This document shows, in pieces, positions 35,273 to 46,051 of a stretch of DNA of 64,000 bases. The notes beneath the pieces are model-generated. The model had not been told where the DNA came from. It saw nothing but the letters and a program-made list of their open reading frames with translations, and searched no databases. The stretch is from Nectonema munidae (taxonomy: Eukaryota > Nematomorpha > Nectonematoida > Nectonematidae): contig JAUIRK010000889.1 of the NCBI GenBank assembly GCA_030549495.1, positions 994,501 through 1,058,500 of the forward strand. The letters are read 5' to 3'. Within the stretch, counting starts at the first letter, position 1; each line of letters opens with the position of its first letter. A program made the position numbers and the translations under genes.

Positions 35273-35504
35273 CTCAAAATTGAAAAATTTGCTATATAAT
35301 TAACATAAGAGAGAAAGGAAACAAAATAAACTAATAAAGCAATTTTCACTATTTAAAAATGGAACCGTCTGTTCTCAGAATAATTTCAAAATAGTAGGAG
35401 GCATAAAGAATTAGAGTTTATTTGATATTTTCAAGTTTTTATAAGCAGCAAAAGCCAACGTTTAAGTAGCTAACCATTATAATTAAAAAATTATTTAAAC
35501 TAAC

Positions 35505-35823
35505 GGTCGACAGGCATTTCGCCCCATAGATAATTTGCCCCATGAACAAATTGTCTCATAGGCTATTTGTTTCATCCATCTTTGCTTATTATATGTGTAA
35601 AATTATTAAAAATTTTATATTCTTGTTTATTTTATCTCTATTAAATTATTTCAAATTAATCATTTTATCTCTTAATTTTTTAGAATTGTCCATGAGACAA
35701 AATGTCTTATGGAAATAACGGCGCGAATTGTCCATGAAACAAAATATTTTATGATAATAATGAGGCGATTGTCCATGGGACGAACTGTCTTATGAAAATA
35801 ATGGGGCGAAATGTCCGAGAACC
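35505..35823. mobile_element. Foldback element with 42-bp tandem repeats
   Basis: Ends are inverted: GGTCGACAGGCATTTCGCCCCAT at the left, which pairs with ATGGGGCGAAATGTCC at the right. The right arm is 3.3 tandem units of 41-42 bp starting at 35683, 35725, 35766 and 35807 (GAATTGTCCATGAGACAAAA type); the left arm holds inverted halves of the same unit. About 100 bp of plain AT-rich DNA separate the arms. No coding sequence. It is the structure of a foldback-type non-autonomous element. Confidence 0.7.
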
Positions 35824-36337
35824 AAACTAACATAAATCAAAGTATATGAGAAAAGAAAATCATTGCGTTTTTTTGAATATTTCTGTCTACAAATAAAATT
35901 CTAACAGCTGTCATAAATAGATCAAGTACATTTTTAACAACTGAAACATTTTGTTTCGATATATTTTTATTATAATAATCGCAAATTTTCTTTAAAAAAA
36001 TGATTTAATTAATTATGTACAGTGTTACTTATAAAATTTAACAATGGAACATTATAAAAAATATCTCTGCTCAAATATTAAGCAAATAGAGTATTCTTGC
36101 TTTTAAACTTAATAGATAGTCAAAATATTCATTCCCAAATAAATATTGAAAAAAATTTCTTGACTTGAAAAAATTAAAGTTTTCAAATGTTACAAAATGT
36201 AACAAACGTAGTAATAAAGATTAAGTGACTTTTGTTGAAAAAAAATTCTTAGCGTGAGTTGAACAATATTCATTGATATAAAATTGTAACGATTGAAAAC
36301 TATTTTAATTTTACTCTAAATGCAAATTAGACAGAAG

Positions 36338-36530
36338 CAGTGGTGTAGCCAAAAAATGTTGATAGAAGGGGCACAAAAACAAAAAACTTGCGCAACATTA
36401 TTTATACTTTCTTGATCCTTTCATTGGAGAAATTTTCAAAAACTGATATCGCATAAGATGCATGGGGGCACCGTGCGGTACATAGGAGTGTGGGCACGGC
36501 CCCTCATATCCCAGCCTAGTTACGTCACTG
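36338..36530. mobile_element. hAT-type MITE with 8-bp target duplication
   Basis: CAGTGGTGTAGCCA at the left and TAGTTACGTCACTG at the right are inverted. The flanks GACAGAAG and GAGAGAAG match at 7 of 8 bases. GC-richer than its surroundings (GGGGGCACCGTGCGG; GGGCACGGCCCC). 193 bp. Confidence 0.78.
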
Positions 36531-36650
36531 GAGAGAAGAGAGCTGAATGAGATAGGAGAGCTTAACAAGAGAAGAGAGCTTGAATGAAAGAAGAGAGCTT
36601 GAGTGAATGATTGAGTTTTAGCAGATGAAGCGGAAGAGAAAAACAGAGGA
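36531..36650. repeat. Purine-rich minisatellite
   Basis: AGAAGAGAGCTTGAATGAAA-type units of about 20-27 bp repeated three to four times, all purines apart from the CTT and T positions. The 140-codon minus frame across it is a by-product. Confidence 0.7.
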
Positions 36651-36966
36651 GACAGAAAGAGAAATAGAATCATTGTGACAGAAGATGAGAAAATCTCGTG
36701 AATCATCAACATGTGTTTGCTCAAAAATACTATAAAGAGGAGACACTGTGATAAACATTGCTTACTTATTGTGTGCATATTGAAGCAATGGATATCTTTC
36801 ACGCATCGTCTGATGTTCAATAGAAATTTCAGAGCAGCTTGGCATGATGTTTGATTGATTCGTGCATTCCTTCTTTTATTCTCTTATCTCATGTATTCGA
36901 ATGATAGGATCATTCATCATACATGTTTTATAAACAAACAGCAACTCTTACTTATAGAAAATTATT

Positions 36967-36992
36967 GGGGGGGGGGGGGGGGAGGGGGGAGG
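36967..36992. repeat. Poly-G tract
   Basis: G16 followed by A and two further short G runs. It lies at the 3' side of the T4 Tigger relic. Confidence 0.9.
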
Positions 36993-36999
36993 GGTTCTA

Positions 37000-37700
37000 G
37001 TCACAAATTTTTCCATCGCGCATTTAACGTCTCTCTTCATGTCATTTATGTTCTTCTGAATATTTTTCAGACGAGATGTAATCGTGTAGTCACGCCTTCA
37101 GCAAGGAGTCTTCATCTACACCCATTACTTCAGAGAGGTTTTTCAGGGAATTTCTTGTGTAACGCGCCTTAAGCGCGAATAATGGCTTTATCTATTGGCT
37201 GAATGAGTGAGGTCGTGTTCGGTGGTAAAAATTCTAACTGGATACCATCATTTTTTATATGGAAAGAATGGCCGCCAGCATTATTGATCAATGGAAGCAC
37301 TTTGAACTCAACGAATTTCAACCTCTGGGATAAAGCACTGATGAAACCAGTCCATCCTAAGAATTTTCGTAATACACGCTTTAGGGTTAAGCATCCAATG
37401 CACAGGTAACATGTTCTTATTTTTGTTCTTTAGAGTTTTTGCATTTTTGGACTTATAAATAAGCCCTCGCTTTAGCATAAATCCTGCAGCATTCGCACAG
37501 GATATCAACCTGACTCGATCTTTTCGAGCCTTATTACGAGGAGTCAGGATCCTTTTTGCCGTCTTGTTGAAAGTCAATTTTGCACTAGACCTGATGTTAT
37601 TCTCTTTCTTCTTGATGTAGCCAAATATATATAATTTTAGATTATAGATTCCATAATAGCGGCCAACCGCAGTAAATGTTCTCCCTTTTTTGAGCATGTC
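37000..37700 (-). pseudogene. Tigger/jerky-type transposase T4, internally deleted
   Basis: The frame starting at 37697 encodes an N-terminal HTH (MLKKGRTFTAVGRYYGIYNL). This is fused in frame to the catalytic domain (RNKARKDRVRLISCANAAGF; NPKACITKILRMDWFHQCFI), with no second HTH and no first catalytic block between them. After a short break it continues as VLPLINNAGGHSF, LEFLPPNTTSLIQPIDKAII to about 37160. Here the second catalytic aspartate position reads N (INNAGG for the usual LDNAPG). Best seen as an internally deleted, inactive copy of a subfamily different from T1-T3. Confidence 0.85.
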
Positions 37701-37769
37701 GAAAAGTTTTAAGCATATCTTAATTTATAAACCGTTTATTGATTTGATTAATAATTGAGGAGGTGCAAA

Positions 37770-38640
37770 ACATCTTTCTTTGTAAAATGTCTCATACCGA
37801 TTTTTCGATTGAAATGGGACAGTCCTTTATTGATATCGCATAAAATGGCTCTGAAAGTTCTGATTCGATTTGCCACAATTTATGAGTGTGAGCACGTATT
37901 TTCCATGCTACTTGTAACTGAAACCAAATTCTGAAGAGTAATGATATGAGTTTCATTGGCCAAAGAAGATGCATCCATCCTGTTGACATTGATTGGGATT
38001 ATTCAGACAATTTTTGAATAAACAAGTGTGTCAATTTTTTTAGTACGATAGTTTTTATGTAGATCTATTATTTTTAAAAAACCACAGAGCCTCATGGTTG
38101 TTAGGGTTTACTTCTTCTTAACAGTTGAAGGTCGGGGGTTCCCCCACCCCCAATTCAAAAAAAAAAACACAAAAAAATTTTATAATACTTTTTAAATTTA
38201 AACCCTTTATCTTTTTTAAAAAAAAAAAAAACAACAAATAAGACCACGAGCTCTTAAAAAACTAGCCGAAGATTTTCGCAAAGTTTGTCAACCCCTGTTA
38301 TAGCTCAGCAAAAGAACAAAATCATTTATGATAGATCACGACTCGTCTGATGTAATTAAGCCTTTATCCCCCTTTATTGAAACCGATAGTCACAGATGCC
38401 ATTTCTATCGCTAGATATGCTATACTCTAAGTGAAGGTTTAATACCATGATTTAAAAATGATATCTTTTGTAAATCTATAGGGAACAGAATTTTTTGTTG
38501 AGACGATTATTTATTTGGTGTTAATAATCTAAAAAAGTCTTTGACAATAATGAAAGGGTTGTATTAGAAGACGCAATTATAATAAAGTGAGACCTCATTT
38601 ATCCTACAGTATATTATTTGACAAAGAGATTTTTCTCAGC
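37770..38640 (+). repeat. Composite repeat, copy 2 (contains hAT relic)
   Basis: Homologous to 6250-7060. The hAT part has the dimerisation words AKMALKV, YECEHVFS, LTLIGIIQTIFE-like in broken frames and ends near 38297 with AGTTTGTCAACCCCTG, the inverse of a hAT terminus. Similarity then continues to about 38640. Compared with copy 1 it has an extra ~65 bp (about 38085-38150) with a GGGGGTTCCCCCACCCCC stretch. Confidence 0.78.
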
Positions 38641-39071
38641 CTCTCATCTCGCAAATTGTCAACAAGCCTGGTTCATATGAAATGAATTGAATTACTAAGT
38701 ACTGAAATGCAAAGTTACTTAAAATTAAATTAAAAATTTTTAGCAACGAAATGTTACCAAACTAGTATATCCTACCTCCTGGATTAAATAGTTCATTAGA
38801 CAATTGAGATTGTGTGATAGGTTTAGTCAGTTATTTAGACTAACTAGGTTAAATGTAGAGTAAGGGGGGTTAGTTACAAGCTAATTAGTTAGTTAGTCCA
38901 AATTTTATGAGTTCCAAAATTTTTTATCACTGAAATGCGGCAAACCAACTCATTCAATCAGTTGGACACTCACCAATGAGATGATTGGCCGTTGGTTTAC
39001 ATAAAACTCTTGAAAAATATTAATATAAATTTGGTGCTGAAGGTGGCCCATCAAATTGGTGAAAGTAAGTA

Positions 39072-39273
39072 CAACGATAAAGTAAAGATAATTTATTGGT
39101 CACAACGTAAAAGGATTATAAATTTTCGCTAACAATCAGCTTTTTCAAATAAAAAACCACAATGTTCAGAGCGAGGAGAGTTCTTGTTGTATTCTTTCTT
39201 TTTTGCTGATTGTCAGCGAAAATTTATAATCGTTTTACGTTGTGCCCAATAAATTACCTTTATTTTATCGTTG
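39072..39273. mobile_element. Palindromic MITE flanked by TA
   Basis: The first ~70 bp (CAACGATAAAGTAAAGATAA, TTCGCTAACAATCAGC) are the inverse of the last ~70 bp (GCTGATTGTCAGCGAAAATT, TTATTTTATCGTTG) at about 90% identity by eye, around a ~60-bp loop. TA lies on both sides, as for Tc1/mariner-type insertion. Confidence 0.85.
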
Positions 39274-40344
39274 TAATAATATTAATCATTGAAAAGCTTA
39301 AATATAAAGCATACTTTAGCAGAATCGAGTAGTCAACTTTTCAAAATATATAGGCATACTAAGGAAAGAGGCTTCTTTAGTGTTAAAAATCCCCTTCAAT
39401 TAAAAAGAGTGGCACAAAGTCCAGGATAAAAAGTTGCACATATTTACTAAGTTAACAACAAAAAGTAAACAACTCAAGCATTCATTTTATGATAAACGAG
39501 CGAAAACGATGGAGACTGCGTGAAAAAAGACATTGTGGAATGCTTGATGGATTCTGCTTTAAGCATTGGAGTGTCATCAGGCATCATCTGTCAAAAGAGA
39601 TGGATTAAAAGAAGAAATAAAAAAGAATTTTAAAAGAACCTTGTCCACGCTGATGTAATAAATAACGCCTGCAGAATTCACCTTTATGATGCTGAAGACG
39701 TCATAAAATCTAAAAAAGGAAAATAAAAAGAATGCCATTTATGGTTCTACGACGGTTTGTTACTGTGCAATTAGCTCCCCTATATCTTGCTAATGGTCAT
39801 CTCGCTGCCGAACAATTCGTTACTATTACAACTTGCAAATAGAGCATTTCGCTATCAGTGATGATTACTTATAACTGACTAGATAACTGCTAGCTAACAA
39901 GTAGAAACATTTTAATGTGATCTCATTTGGTGTCTAGGAAATTTCCAAATTAATTTTTTTATAAACTCCCTCCTCAAGGCTTAAAAACAGATTTAACCGT
40001 AATAAATTGATTGATATCTACTTCCCTTTTTGAAAGTTGATATCTTGTATAAATCATTGAGCTGATTTAAATTCTACTTCATTATTACTACTGTATACTA
40101 TGGGTGGGTTTATCTGTATGGATTCCATCGGGGATAACTGACAAAATAAAACGCACACAAACACATTCACTATTGCTTCTTTCTGGAAATTAATCTTTCC
40201 TACATTATTACCAAACAAAAAATATCACTGGTAGCGAAATGGTCTAGAAGCTTAGAAATTTAATGTTTGTGGCCGGCATTTTAACACGAATAAAGTATGC
40301 TAGAGTTGCCAGATGTTCTCATTTCAAAACTCTGATATCATATA

Positions 40345-40495
40345 TAACCTTTTCACTTTAAATTCTTTTTTTCGTTTGAAATTCGTCCTTTCCATTTTAA
40401 ATTAGTTTTTTAAAATTTAAATTTGTGTTCTATATTTTAAACTCATTTTTCATTTTAAATTCATCCTTTTTTATTTTAATTTAAAAAGAAAAAAG
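40345..40495. repeat. AT-rich minisatellite
   Basis: Imperfect tandem units of about 20-30 bp built on CATTTTAAATTCATCCTTT, five to six copies. Confidence 0.65.
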
Positions 40496-40928
40496 ACTAA
40501 TTCAAAATATAAAGTACAGTACTTGCTTTCATAAACTCGCATATTGTTGGATGAATACTAAACGCACTAACTAAGTTTGAAAATGAAAATAAATTTTAAA
40601 AATTAAGAGGAATCGAAACTTTTTGAAAATCAGAATGGTAAAAAAATTTGGTATCATCCCATCACTACTTTACTCTATCAGGAAATCAAAAGAAAATATA
40701 AATTTTACCTGTTGACAAATTTGAATGTGTTGTACTTTATATTCTATTATATTATAAAAAATGTGAATATTTTTTCAGTCTTGTTTTACAAAAAAACCGT
40801 TTGGCATTGGCAACTAGGTTGGGCATATCACTCTCATTGAGAATGTTTGCAGTTTGAAATAAGCCTTTTAATATGAATCTATGATTACTCAGAAAAAGTA
40901 AATTTTTGGAAAAAAATGTTTTGTAAGT

Positions 40929-41729
40929 TCAGCAACACGCTGCATAAAAGTCATACGATTCTTTGTTCTGGGATATGGGCAAACGGAGTTGGGGGAAGGT
41001 GCATTCGATCTGCCAGCGAACCTTGATGCAGGATTCTTCTGGATGGATGGAGGATTTGAGAATGTTGCATTTGGGGAGGGGATACGCTAGACGAAAATAC
41101 AAGCGAGCTGCGATCAGGTAAATCATGAAGTTGATGAAGTTGACGTATCTGCAGCCACGGATGTTGTCTTCTAGAAGCAGATTTCGGTGAAAGAGGGACC
41201 AACGCGGGTTTTGGCTAAACATATGGCGCAATGCATCGTTGAACTCATTGCAAACACGTTCCAGCGTCTCTGGATTCGCGTTGTGTGGAATCAAGCTTGA
41301 GGTGGAGGTGTCATCGCTGGGCTCAGCACACCAGAAACATTTGGGGCTGGGTGACACTGAGAAGTGTGAGTGGGATGCTTGATGCGTGACAATCGATATG
41401 AGCAGGGGCGTGGAAACAGAACTCATACTAGACTCTTCTCTCATCGCTTCAATCACAGAGTTCTTGGAAGTATTTTGAGTGCAGAGGGTGAATTGTGTGA
41501 AGTGGCCTTGATTTAAGGAGTACACGATGCGCTGTGATTGGCTCGATGAAGAGAAGAGGATGGGAGCACGATGATGTTTATCAGTTCTCTCGCTTTTAAC
41601 GCAGATGACGGCATTTGGCAAGAGTTTGTACGTGCACACAACTTTATTACTGAAGTTGTGACAGAGATCAAGAGCAAGCGAGTTCGCCAGGCGATAAGAC
41701 ATACAACACCACTACCTCCTTTTGTCTGA
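40929..41729 (-). CDS. DUF2358 / C6orf136-like protein, exon
   Basis: A single open frame of 257 codons starts at ATG 41702 and is much richer in G+C than its flanks, as expected of host coding sequence. The second half (residues ~145-235: FNDALRHMFSQNPRW, LLLEDNIRGCRYVNFIN, ARLYFRLAY, HPEESCIKVRWQIECTFP) resembles the DUF2358 domain of C6orf136-type proteins, with the ED-N-I-G and HPEE..IKVRW patterns. The start (MSYRLANSLALDLCHNF) could be a mitochondrial targeting peptide. A TTTTTTCAG acceptor just upstream (41730) suggests an earlier 5' exon. The family continues past VRW; the tail LRLPISQNKESYDFYAACC may be intron read-through, with a plausible donor C|GTATGA near 40964. The missing 3' exon was not found. 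Recognition is moderate. Confidence 0.6.
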
Positions 41730-43115
41730 AAAAAGCAAAATTATTTTTTCCAGGGCTTTCAAACTTATAGCCATGTGGGGAACAAATATAATTTTAGTGA
41801 TCCACAAGTCAAATAATTTGGAATCAGAAAAATTGAGACCTTAACCGAGTAAATGCAAACTTACTTGAAATTAATTAAAAAAAAACAAACTAGTATCCCA
41901 TAAAATAAAAATCGTCTGCTAGAAGTTAAGAAAAAAACATATTGAGAAAGATAAGCAGACGCTTAGCTGTCAAAGGCCTGATTCTTAAAGGGTTAAAAGG
42001 TAATTCGCTCTAAAATAAATTGAGCCTGTTGTTTAAGTGATGTTTATTTATGTTGTAGATATTGGATATTAGTATGCATAACATACATATAAGTGAGCAA
42101 ATATTGATTTTTGGTTGCACAACTATTACTAATCATAGTTGCAGATTATGTCTACTTATATACCCATGAAAAATTGTTAAGAAAATGTATAAAAAAAATT
42201 GCTTTTTATTCATAGATATTTTCCTGGGTCAGAAAAAAAGATATTCACAAATGTTTACCAGAAAGTAATAAAAGATGGGAAGCAGTAAAATTTTATTCTT
42301 CTCTGAGTTTAGAAATTCGATTTTTGAACATGAAAAGTGGATTAATCGATATTAATCATATTCGAAGTTTGGAAATTTATTGGTATCTCAACTATTTAAT
42401 GGTGATTAGGAATGTATTCTGATTGATTCGAAACAAGATCAATAAAATTGCTACCCCTATATTTTCAAGAAAATGTTTATTGAGAAAAGGAGTAATTTTA
42501 ATTTCTGGCTCAATTCTCACGCAAAAACTTGTAAACTATTGTAATACAATGTATTGTGTAATTATATCATGTTTTTAACGGCATTGGATATCTTATTTCC
42601 ATGCTCTCGTACTTGTAATCATGTTCTATTAAAATTGTATTTGATTTTTTTCCGGTTTTTGACGAGTTATTTTTGTATCTTATGTATATATCTATGAAAG
42701 AAAACAATAGATCTAATTCTTCTATAAGTAGACCAGTGATTCGTAACGATATTGGATCCTGGGAAAACAAAGTGTTTTATAATTCCTGTAAGAGTTGCTT
42801 CGCTACTCTTACTCAATTTTAAATTTTGAGAACAATCAAAACATTCAATTATATTTGAATTAAGATTGTGAGCAGAAGACTACTTCTAAATTTCATATTT
42901 ATCTGTTGCCTCATTTGAGCGTTTTTCTTATTATAATAACACTTTCTGGATTAGTTACTAGTAGCCAAAATATTTTCTTGCGTGAATTTCCTTTATCAAC
43001 AGTAATTAAAAATGCCTAATTAGTACAAAAGTGTCACTAAAACATAAATAGAAGGAAAATTATGGCAAAGGATATTATTTTTGAATAAATAAAAGCAAAT
43101 ATTATTATAGTTAAT
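41730..43115. other. AT-rich spacer
   Basis: No gene seen. A lone GGGTTAA end at 41990-41996 resembles the TTAA MITEs but has no partner. Confidence 0.45.
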
Positions 43116-43129
43116 TTGACAGCAATGCA

Positions 43130-43312
43130 TGATATAAAATCGGGGCTAAATTTGACGAAAAAAACATACCTTTCTGTAAATAAATATGGCGGAAGGCAGA
43201 CAACAGTGGCGTTATATTGGGCGAGTTATAAAAGAGAGAAATTTGATCTATATAATTTTATGACATTCAGCGGGAGGCATTTAAACGGGGTGGCGTTTGT
43301 GCGAGGGATAAC
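43130..43312 (+). repeat. Diverged copy of the T5 terminal region, direct orientation
   Basis: Words such as AAATCGGGG, TATGGCGG, GGCGTTATATTGGGCG, GAGAGAAAT and GCGAGGGA occur here in the same order and orientation as at 44600-44802. The segment is a relic of the same terminal region and not an inverted partner. Confidence 0.65.
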
Positions 43313-43382
43313 ATGTATGAATGTTATCTATATAATAAACTTCAACGTACCAAAAAACAGATATCAAAAATGAAATTTATTT

Positions 43383-44310
43383 TTAAAAAAAATCCAAAAT
43401 GCTTTTTTGCTTAAGGTTTGAATTAGCCAGATAGTTTATTCTTTTTTCAAGGTTTTCCAACGCTAATAAGTCTTCTTGTTTACTTTTTTCATTACACTCC
43501 AAAAACCTTCTACAAACATTCAAAGCACAGTCCACATCTTGTATTGTTGGCTTGCAAACATCATCTTCCATTATTTCATCATAATCATCGTTAAAATCTT
43601 CAATGACAGGTGTTAAAAACTCAACTATTTCTTTTACAGTTAGTTCTGAGAAAGTTTCTTCAGTTTTTTCTATTGTTATATATTCTTCAGAAGACATAGC
43701 ATTATGTGTATCAATTTTTAAAGTAGAAATTACACTTTGTACCGCTTCATTAAAAGATGAAACTTCAGTTTCATCATTTTCTTCAACCATCGAAACATCA
43801 TTTTTTAATGAGTCCAGTGTGATTCCAGCAGTTTGTAATTGTTGAGGTTGTCACACAATTCCAAGCTTTTTTAATATATCTGATAGCATCAGCTATTGTA
43901 ACTTTAAAACTATAAATAATTCCAGCATCAAGAGGCTGCAAATGACAAGTTGTAGTTGGAGACACCGGCGCTTTCTCCGCTTAAAGTTTGACATTGTAGC
44001 ATTGTTTGAACCGGTGTAGCTAACAGCTTGAGTATTTAAAGTTGGTAATATTAAATTCAGAACCAAACACTTTAGCTTTCTCTTTCAAAATATCATCAGT
44101 AATTATGCCGTTATTGTTACGGATGCTATTAAACCACATAAACAAAGCCTCTTCTAAATTTGTGTGTAATGCTGTCTTTTTATGTTTTACCGAAACATCA
44201 AACTTTTGCCACTTTTCTTTTTCTTTTAAAATATCTCCAACAGTCCTTCTTTTAATTTCAAATCCACAAACTTTACTGAAATGTTCAGCAATTACCTGTT
44301 GACTAGCCAT
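43383..44310 (-). pseudogene. Tigger transposase with catalytic core deleted (T5)
   Basis: The first frame (44310-44020) gives the N-terminal HTH (IAEHFSKVCGFEIKRRTVGD) and the start of the second HTH (LEEALFMWFNSIRNNNG). The sequence then jumps to the end of the DDE domain (QLQLVICSL-/LLDAGIIYSFK at about 43950-43900; IKKAWNCVTTSTI). It ends with an acidic C-terminal frame (43790-43383) closing KQKSILDFF. Both catalytic aspartate blocks are absent. Architecture matches T3 closely, including the tail type. Confidence 0.85.
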
Positions 44311-44802
44311 TAGATGACTTTCATGGAACTCAATGATTTATTTTTTTTGACACGTTTTGATTACGTTTTGGAGCGTTTTCCATAAGAAGGTGTAGAAAAT
44401 GTTAGAAATTGGACTGCAAATCAAAAATAATTAGTACTATGTAAAACAACGTGATGCAAAAACAATGATGATGGATATATCATGATATGAAATATGCTCT
44501 CCAACTAAACATCATATTTCATGGATTTCTGTTGTACATCATCCTTATTCTGTCAGAAACTTAAGCAAGAGTGTCAGATAAACAACTCATTAAGCACTGC
44601 TAAAATTCCATCAACAACGCATGGCGTTAAATCGAGGGTTATTTGAATGAAGTGAAGTGTGCTTGTTCTATCAATGTTATTGGCAAATGGCGGATAGCAA
44701 GGGGCGTTAAATCGGGGGAATTATAATGGAGAGAAATCGGGCCTACATAATTGTATGGCGGTATGCGGTAAATCGGGATGGCAATAAAGCGAGGGAGCAG
44801 TG
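43383..44802 (-). mobile_element. Tigger-type transposon relic T5, internally deleted
   Basis: The right end reads inward as CACTGCTCCCTCGCTTTATT and is followed by TA at 44803. Subterminal TAAATCGGG words recur at 44631, 44708 and 44770. The minus-strand transposase has lost its catalytic core. No inverted left end was found. Confidence 0.6.
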
Positions 44803-45505
44803 TATTTCGAATTTTCAGATAAAATGTGTTGATCGGTTAAAATACTATCAGTAAAGCATCTATTGATGTAGGGTGGAAAAGAAAGATAAAACAAAAAATA
44901 AATGTAAAATTCGTTCAATTCCATTGGTAGCACATGAACTGAAGGGGGAAGCAAACTTATGATCAGTTGTAATTCAAACTATTTCACATAAGGAAATGCA
45001 ATGATTTATACTAGTGGCATTATATTTGGAGTTAGATTTTTTAATCCTCTCTTTTGACATCATAAAATATATGAATGAAGGAAAATTTTCCTATATCCTT
45101 AGGAATTATATTATGTGCTTCATGAAACTGTAAAATTGATAACTAGAAGCATTACTGTACAATTTATAAAAATATCGGCAACAACCAATTCCCCTCCTAA
45201 AAAATAAGAAAAACTATGTATTTTTAGGATAAAAAGGCTTGATATAAAAAAAACTTTTATTATACTTTAAATAAAATCTAAATGCTTATGATAATAAAAT
45301 AAATTATGTTCTATCATTATTTATTTTTAAATAAAACGATGGGTGTTCACAAAAAGAGAAAATAATACATGGTAATTAATTAAAGTCTATGTAAGAGCCT
45401 AATTAAAATTAATTCTAAGTTAAAAGTAGGCATTTTATAGTTTAAAATATTTGGACATACAATTTATTAAAAAAAAAGAAAAAGTTTTATAACTATTATT
45501 TGTTT

Positions 45506-45852
45506 TATTTGCTGAACGTTACGAGAAAAGATAGGATTAGAAATGAAGAAGTGAGACATAGAACAAGAGTGACGACGAGTGTTGTAGATGTAATGGAAAG
45601 AAACAAGATGAGATGGTATGGACACGTGCTAAGAAGAAAAAGCGATGAAAAAATAAAGATAGCGTATGATGCGCCTGTACAAGGAAAGAGAAAAAGAGGA
45701 AGGCCAAGATTGAGATGGAGGGATCATTTGAAAAGGTCCATGGAAAAATTTGGGTTGAAAGAAAGCGATGCGAAGGACAGAAACCTATGGAGAAACAGGA
45801 TCAAGCCATCGACCCCCATTTAGGGGATAAGATGATGAAGAAGAAGAAGAAG
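45506..45852 (+). mobile_element. 5'-truncated LINE (RTE/Craft-like) with target duplication
   Basis: The open frame to the stop at 45821-45823 is the LINE C-terminal tail: TRKDRIRNEEVRHRT, MRWYGHVLRRKSDEK, GKRKRGRPRLRWRDHLKRS, AKDRNLWRNRI. A GATGATGAAGAAGAAG tail follows. AACTATTATTTGTTT lies at 45491-45505 and again at 45853-45867, a perfect 15-bp target duplication. The frame is intact and the duplication perfect, so this looks like one of the younger insertions in the window. Related to but distinct from the fragment at 44-301. Confidence 0.88.
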
Positions 45853-46051
45853 AACTATTATTTGTTTATCATCACACATGAATCAACATATGATTTTTTT
45901 TAAATGTCTAGCTTCAATTTATAACAAAATAATATTTAAAAAAATACTTTTCCAATCGCAAGAATTTCGATTATTTTATTTATTTTCACTATAAAATTTC
46001 CGCTTCATTATTAAACCTTAATCACAACACCATGATTTTACCATAGTCATT

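Larger units (their letters stand above)
38641..40928. other. Spacer between T4/hAT region and the DUF2358-like exon
   Basis: Holds one palindromic MITE (39072-39273) and an AT-rich minisatellite (40345-40490). I looked on the minus strand for a continuation of the DUF2358-like exon and did not find one. Confidence 0.45.

Noticed and set aside
36398-36820. Minus-strand frame of 140 codons
   Set aside because: It reads through a purine-rich minisatellite and a hAT MITE; the Leu/Ser-rich protein is a repeat by-product.
41841-41996. Another TTAA MITE
   Set aside because: The right end AAAGGGTTAA fits, but the candidate left TTAACCGAG does not pair with it.
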